Below the pieces are notes generated by a model, which made no database searches, was not told the DNA's origin, and worked only from the letters and a program-made list of their open reading frames with translations. Shown here in pieces: positions 59,560-64,000 of a DNA stretch of 64,000 nt (position 1 is its first letter; every line of letters begins with the position of its first letter). Position numbers and translations under genes: made by a program. The DNA lies in NCBI GenBank assembly GCA_019054805.1, contig JAHQIY010000006.1, positions 5,952,001-6,016,000 on the forward strand, given 5' to 3'. The DNA is from Brachionus manjavacas (lineage: Eukaryota; Rotifera; Eurotatoria; Ploima; Brachionidae).

Positions 59560-62500
59560 ATGTCCGAAAACCTAAAAAAGATCAAATTCAAAATGTGATC
59601 CATACGTTGAAATTAAGGATGGATCAGACAATGAGAATTATTCCAAAGATGAATTCAATAATGAATCAAAGGATAAAATTATTGTTAAAACATATGTTAT
59701 TTCATCCTCACTAAAAAGCGATCTGGTCGAATCTCAACTAGTGAAAATTGATGATGGACCAAAAAATGTATCAAAGTGAAGGAGAGTCCAAAAGAATGCA
59801 AGCAATTCTTTGATTTTGGCGAAGAAATACATTCAAATAGTTTAGATGATTCTTACATAGAGACATTTGTGGTTTGTTTTTTAAAATTTATGTTTTTAAA
59901 ATTTTAAACAATTTTATCTTAAGAATAAATCATTTGAGCTAGTTGAGAATATTTCAAATGGAATTTCCAATTTTTTGCAAAATGTTTTTGAAAATGTCGC
60001 TGAAAAGCGGGATGATCAAAATACTGTGAGTATTTTTGAGTATTTGATAAACAATATTTTAAATTTATTTAGATCGACGTAATTTTTCAATCGTCAACTC
60101 CTCTTTTGAACGGAAGCTTTTCCGAAAATCAAAATGTTTCACTTATGAATCATGATAATGGTGATATGGAATCAGAGATTGATAACTTACGAGTATTTAA
60201 TTTTTTCATCGATGATTAAATCTAATCTTCTTAAAAGGCTGCATTAAGATCAAAGACTGATCAATGGAAACAATTTTATACTGATTGTATTTTAAATGAG
60301 GAAATCCTTCAAAATGAAAATGAAGCATTAAAAGAAAACTTAAGGCAAAAGTACGAATCACAAAATCGACTGACTTTGATATTGGAAATAAATTAAAATG
60401 TATATTTTTAGAAATGAGATGGAGAAAAAAGAAAGAGAAAGGCAAGATTACACAATACAGTCTTTAAAAAGAGATGTTGAGAAATTGATTCAAGAAAATG
60501 AATTACTTAAAGAAAAAACAACCAGGTCATGTCCTCTAATTAAAGAATGTAATGGCAAAGGAAACGTAAAAAGAGGTTTATCATCACACTTTGTAATCAA
60601 AAACTGTCCGTTCTTTAATAAGGTTTAGATTTTTGAATTTATTTAAAAATGTTTTTTTTCCTAAAATTTTTTCAAGCAAAGAGAAGAAAATGAAAAACTA
60701 AAAGAAGAAAATCAAAGACTGATTCAAGAACATTTAAAGTTAGAAGAAAGCTTAAAATTAAAAATTGAATCAAGCGAAATGAGATTTCAAAAAGAAAAAG
60801 AAGAAAAAGAAATAGTAGAACTGGAATTAATACAGAAAAGCAAAATATTAAACGAGTAATTTTAAGTCAAATAAAAAGAAACAAATTTAATATTATTGAA
60901 AGGAAATTTGAAATAATCAGAAAATATTCTCAAACTGACTCTGAAAAATCAGAAATATTAGACCAGCTTTCAAAGAATAACCATTCTCAAGAATTTCAAA
61001 TGTAAAGAAAAAAATGAACTGTTTTTTGCTCAAATGAAAATATTTTATTTAAGAAAAAGATTAATGGAGACGACTGAAAATTTACGGGAAGAAGGCCAAG
61101 AGCTAAAAGAAGCAAAGTAATTTTAAAAAAAGGATATCAGATTATGTAAAAATAAAATAAATTTAACAAATATTTAAAAGAGAAAATGTGACTGCAAAAC
61201 TCGTGGCATTAAAAGCCCATTTTGAGGCTGAAGAGTAAGATTAAAATAATGTATAATAATCAGAAAAATTTATATCTTAAAATACTAAAGAAAAGATCTA
61301 AAAGAAAAGTTAAATGCTTTTTCCGAAGAAAAAGAAAAATCTACTGAAGAAAAGTAAGTGATACAGAAAAATTAATTAAAATATTAATTTAAATTTTAGA
61401 AGAGAAAATATGGCCGAAAAACTCAGCAAGTGTGACGCAGCTAAAGCTCATCTAGAGGATGAAGTGTAAGAATAAAAAAATATTTAATAATCAAAAAAAT
61501 TTTCTTTAATTCTAAAGGCAAAGTCTGAACGAAAAACTTAACGGTATTGCTGAAGAAAATAAAAAATTAAATGCGCAAAAGTACGATCGAAAAATTTGTC
61601 TTAAATTAATTTAGTATATTTTTTTTAAAGTGAAAAATTGTCTAAAATATTCAACAGCAATGAAGTAAAGAAAAAAGATCTAGAAGTTGAACTGTAAGAT
61701 TTAAAAATGATACAAATGAATTTATATAGAATTTTTTCTTATAATATAAGTAAAAGCCTAAAGAGAAATTTAAATGCTTTTTCCGAAGAAAAAGAAAAAT
61801 CTACTGAAGAAAAGTAAGTGATACAGAAAAATTAATTAAAATATTAATTTAAATTTTTTGAAGAGAAAATATGGCCGAAAAACTCAGCAAGTGTGACGCA
61901 GCTAAAGCTCATCTAGAGGATGAAGTGTAAGAATAAAAAAATTTTTAATAATCAAAAAAATTTTTCTTTAATTCTAGAGGCAAAGTCTGAACGAAAAACT
62001 TAACGGTATTGCCGAAGAAAATAAAAAATTAAATGCGCAAAAGTACGATCGAAAAATTTGTCTTAAATTAAATTAATATTTCTTTTTAAAGTGAAAAATT
62101 GTCTAAAATATTCAACAGCAATGAAGTAAGGAAAAAAGATCTAGAAGTTGAACTGTAAGATTTAAAAATGATACAAATGAATTTATAAAGAATTTTTTCG
62201 TATAATATAAGAAAAAGCCTAAAGGGAAATTTAAATGCTTTTTCCGAAGAAAAAGAAAAATCTACTGAAGAAAAGTAAGTGATACAGAAAAATTAATTAA
62301 AATATTAATTTAAATTTTTTGAAGAGAAAATATGGCCGAAAAACTCAGCAAGTGTGACGCAGCTAAAGCTCATCTAGAGGATGAAGTGTAAGAATAAAAA
62401 AATATTTAATAATCAAAAAAATTTTCTTTAATTCTAAAGGCAAAGTCTGAACGAAAAACTTAACGGTATTGCTGAAGAAAATAAAAAATTAAATGCGCAA

Positions 62501-63890
62501 AAGTACGATCGAAAAATTTGTCTTAAATTAAATTAATTTATTTTTTTAAAGTGAAAAATTGTCTAAAATATTCAACAGCAATGAAGTAAAGACAAAAGAT
62601 CTAGAAGTTGAACTGTAAGATTTAAAAATGATACAAATGAATTTATATAGAATTTTTTCTTATAATATAAGTAAAAGCCTAAAGAGAAATTTAAATGCTT
62701 TTTCCGAAGAAAAAGAAAAATCTACTGAAGAAAAGTAAGTGATACAGAAAAATTAATTAAAATATTAATTTAAATTTTTTGAAGAGAAAATATGGCCGAA
62801 AAACTCAGCAAGTGTGACGCAGCTAAAGCTCATCTAGAGGATGAAGTGTAAGAATAAAAAATATTTAATAATCAAAAAAATTTTTCTTTAATTCTAAAGG
62901 CAAAGTCTGAACGAAAAACTTAACGGTATTGCTGAAGAAAATAAACTTGAACTAAGTAGGCAGGAAATTGTGAAGATTCAACTTCAGGATGAAATGTAAT
63001 TTTTTTTTGAAATCTTTTTTCCTTAATAATTTTTTTTTTAGAAAGATGATGGAGAAAAAAATAGTTGTTCTTGGTATTGAAAACTCATTTTTAGATAAAA
63101 AGTATTTATATTTTTAATACTTCTTATTATTATATTTTTATTTATTCTAGATCGAAAGAATTAACCTGTTTTAAAAAACAATTCATCGATCTAAATTTTG
63201 AAGGCGATAGTTCAATACGTTTCTACGGAATGAAAAAACGAATTGTCCATTTAAGTTTTGTGGGGGAAAAGGTCATATTGATCCTAAGAAAAAGAGGCAT
63301 ATAAGGTTATTTTTTAATAATAATTAAAATTTAACATATTTAAATTAAAAAAATAGTGGCCGTTATTGTCCATTTAATCCATCAAATAAAAAAATTGGAT
63401 ACGAAAATCAGAATCAGAGACAACTAACTGAACTCAGGCAGGATTATGACGATTTGCAAAATTTAAATGAAAATTTAAAAAATGAATTAAGTATGGAAAT
63501 TTAATTATTTAATTATCTTGATTAATATTCATTTAAAAGCTGAGATGAAGTTTACAATGTTCCAATTACAGGAAGAAATTATGGAAAAAAATACCTCAAT
63601 TAAAGATTTAAAATTAAATCTAGAATCATCCGAAAAGAGAGCTAAAACTAATAATGGTATAATTAATTTAATTTTTTTTTTAATTAAATTATTCCCGTTT
63701 AAATAAAGATTTAGTTTTAAAAAACGAAAACAAAGACGATCCTGTCGGAACTTATCTAAGCAACGGTTCAGCAAATGGAAGTATTGTATTTAATGGGAAA
63801 AGAGGCGGATTTTATTATGAAACCTCCGGAAAGAATCGAGTATACATTACACGTCGGGCTGAATCGTGCATAGAGTTTTTTTCGGATTAA
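59560..63890 (+). CDS. Coiled-coil protein with two CCHHC (MYT1-type) zinc fingers and a basic-adaptor-like C-terminus
   Basis: About 29 exons joined by 44-67-base introns encode roughly 960 residues. After an acidic N-terminal exon (59560-59871, with shifts near A runs) come exons at 59924, 60073, 60238 and 60412. The last holds a finger-like CPLIKECNGKGN...SSH...CP, where one His is Asn. A long coiled-coil rod follows in exons from 60677 to 62995, including the amplified cassette. The exons at 63151-63305 and 63357-63490 form a canonical finger: CPFKFC, GGKGH, IDPKKKRH, ISGRYCP (C-x4-C-x4-H-x7-H-x5-C). One A is missing just before it, at 63231-63236. The last exon (63709-63890) encodes NGKRGGFYYETSGKNRVYI, like the PBCV basic adaptor module. 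MYT1-type fingers bind DNA; the rod suggests oligomers. The family was not identified. Confidence 0.75.
61291..62995 (+). repeat. Tandem four-exon cassette, three full copies and one partial
   Basis: Period 460-461 bases, starting at 61291, 61751, 62212 and 62672. Each cassette has four exons of 63 bases (LNAFSEEKEKSTEE, NMAEKLSKCDAAKAHLEDE, QSLNEKLNGIAEENKKLN, EKLSKIFNSNEV types), all phase 2, separated by introns of 46-57 bases. Copies differ by a few bases. In copies 2-4 the second exon's acceptor moves by three bases (TTTTGAAG for TTTTAGAAG), dropping one Arg and trimming the exon from 66 to 63 while the frame is kept. The fourth copy diverges after its third exon. Confidence 0.9.
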
Positions 63891-63961
63891 ATTTTTATAT
63901 TTTTATTGTTTTGTATTTTTTAATTTGAAATTTTTCTTATCATTTTAAACGAAAATTTGAT

Positions 63962-64000
63962 ATGAATATAGAAGAAGTTTTTAATATAATTCGGCATGAA
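63962..64000 (+). CDS. Start of a further gene (cut by window edge)
   Basis: ATG at 63962 followed by NIEEVFNIIRHE to the window end, 71 bases after the previous stop. Too short to assign. Confidence 0.35.
   Translation, partial: MNIEEVFNIIRHE

Overview
The window looks like nuclear DNA from a very AT-rich small metazoan. Genes are sparse. Introns are short (about 37-60 bases, GT-AG, AT-filled), and recognisable host genes are animal-type: the telomere-capping factor STN1, a SET1-type histone methyltransferase, MYT1-type CCHHC zinc fingers, and a type II membrane glycosyltransferase-like protein of the DUF7164 kind, which I associate with rotifers and nematodes. A monogonont rotifer such as Brachionus is my best guess, but this is inference from gene families and base composition. 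Many coding regions carry single-base lesions next to A or T runs, so part of the apparent decay could be long-read assembly error.

Layout. 1-921 is the 5' part of a glycosyltransferase-like gene (minus strand). 922-9279 is AT-rich intergenic sequence. 9604-14315 and 18431-20664 are the arms of a large inverted duplication, about 2.23 kb per arm once a later insertion is removed. The right arm runs into a complete two-exon STN1 gene. The left arm stops inside the STN1 intron and joins, in frame, a foreign 3' exon. Each arm also holds a TATA-driven gene for a small Leu/Pro/Ala/Ser repeat protein. A 2.47 kb Mutator-like (MULE) transposon sits in the left arm with a 9-bp target duplication, so it arrived after the inversion. 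The spacer between the arms holds a 9-bp-TSD MITE, a TA-flanked MITE and a foldback element.

21.2-37.5 kb holds one confident gene, a Ser-rich and probably N-myristoylated protein (minus strand, 23855-25330), a few possible first exons, a long near-featureless tract and a nested pair of foldback elements. 37549-39570 is a GC-rich island carrying a broken SET1 gene with RRM, central helical, n-SET and partial SET segments.

40.3-59.3 kb is the most unusual part. A tandem array of 23 long hairpins (about 95 bases each, period about 134 bases) is followed by a gene block: an unknown six-exon gene, a JAMM/MPN-like metalloprotease, a DDE transposase of the broad MULE/KDZ kind, and a C48 (Ulp1) cysteine protease fused to a RING-H2 finger. 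This block, with the last six hairpins, is duplicated in tandem (about 8.35 kb per unit). Each copy is broken in different genes. A transposase encoded beside two isopeptidase-type folds and a RING finger suggests a mobile element that carries its own ubiquitin/SUMO toolkit.

59560-63890 is a 29-exon gene for a coiled-coil protein with two CCHHC zinc fingers and a C-terminal module like the PBCV basic adaptor. Most of its rod exons are exactly 63 bases (21 residues, three heptads) in one phase, and a four-exon cassette has been amplified in tandem. The window ends with the first codons of another gene.
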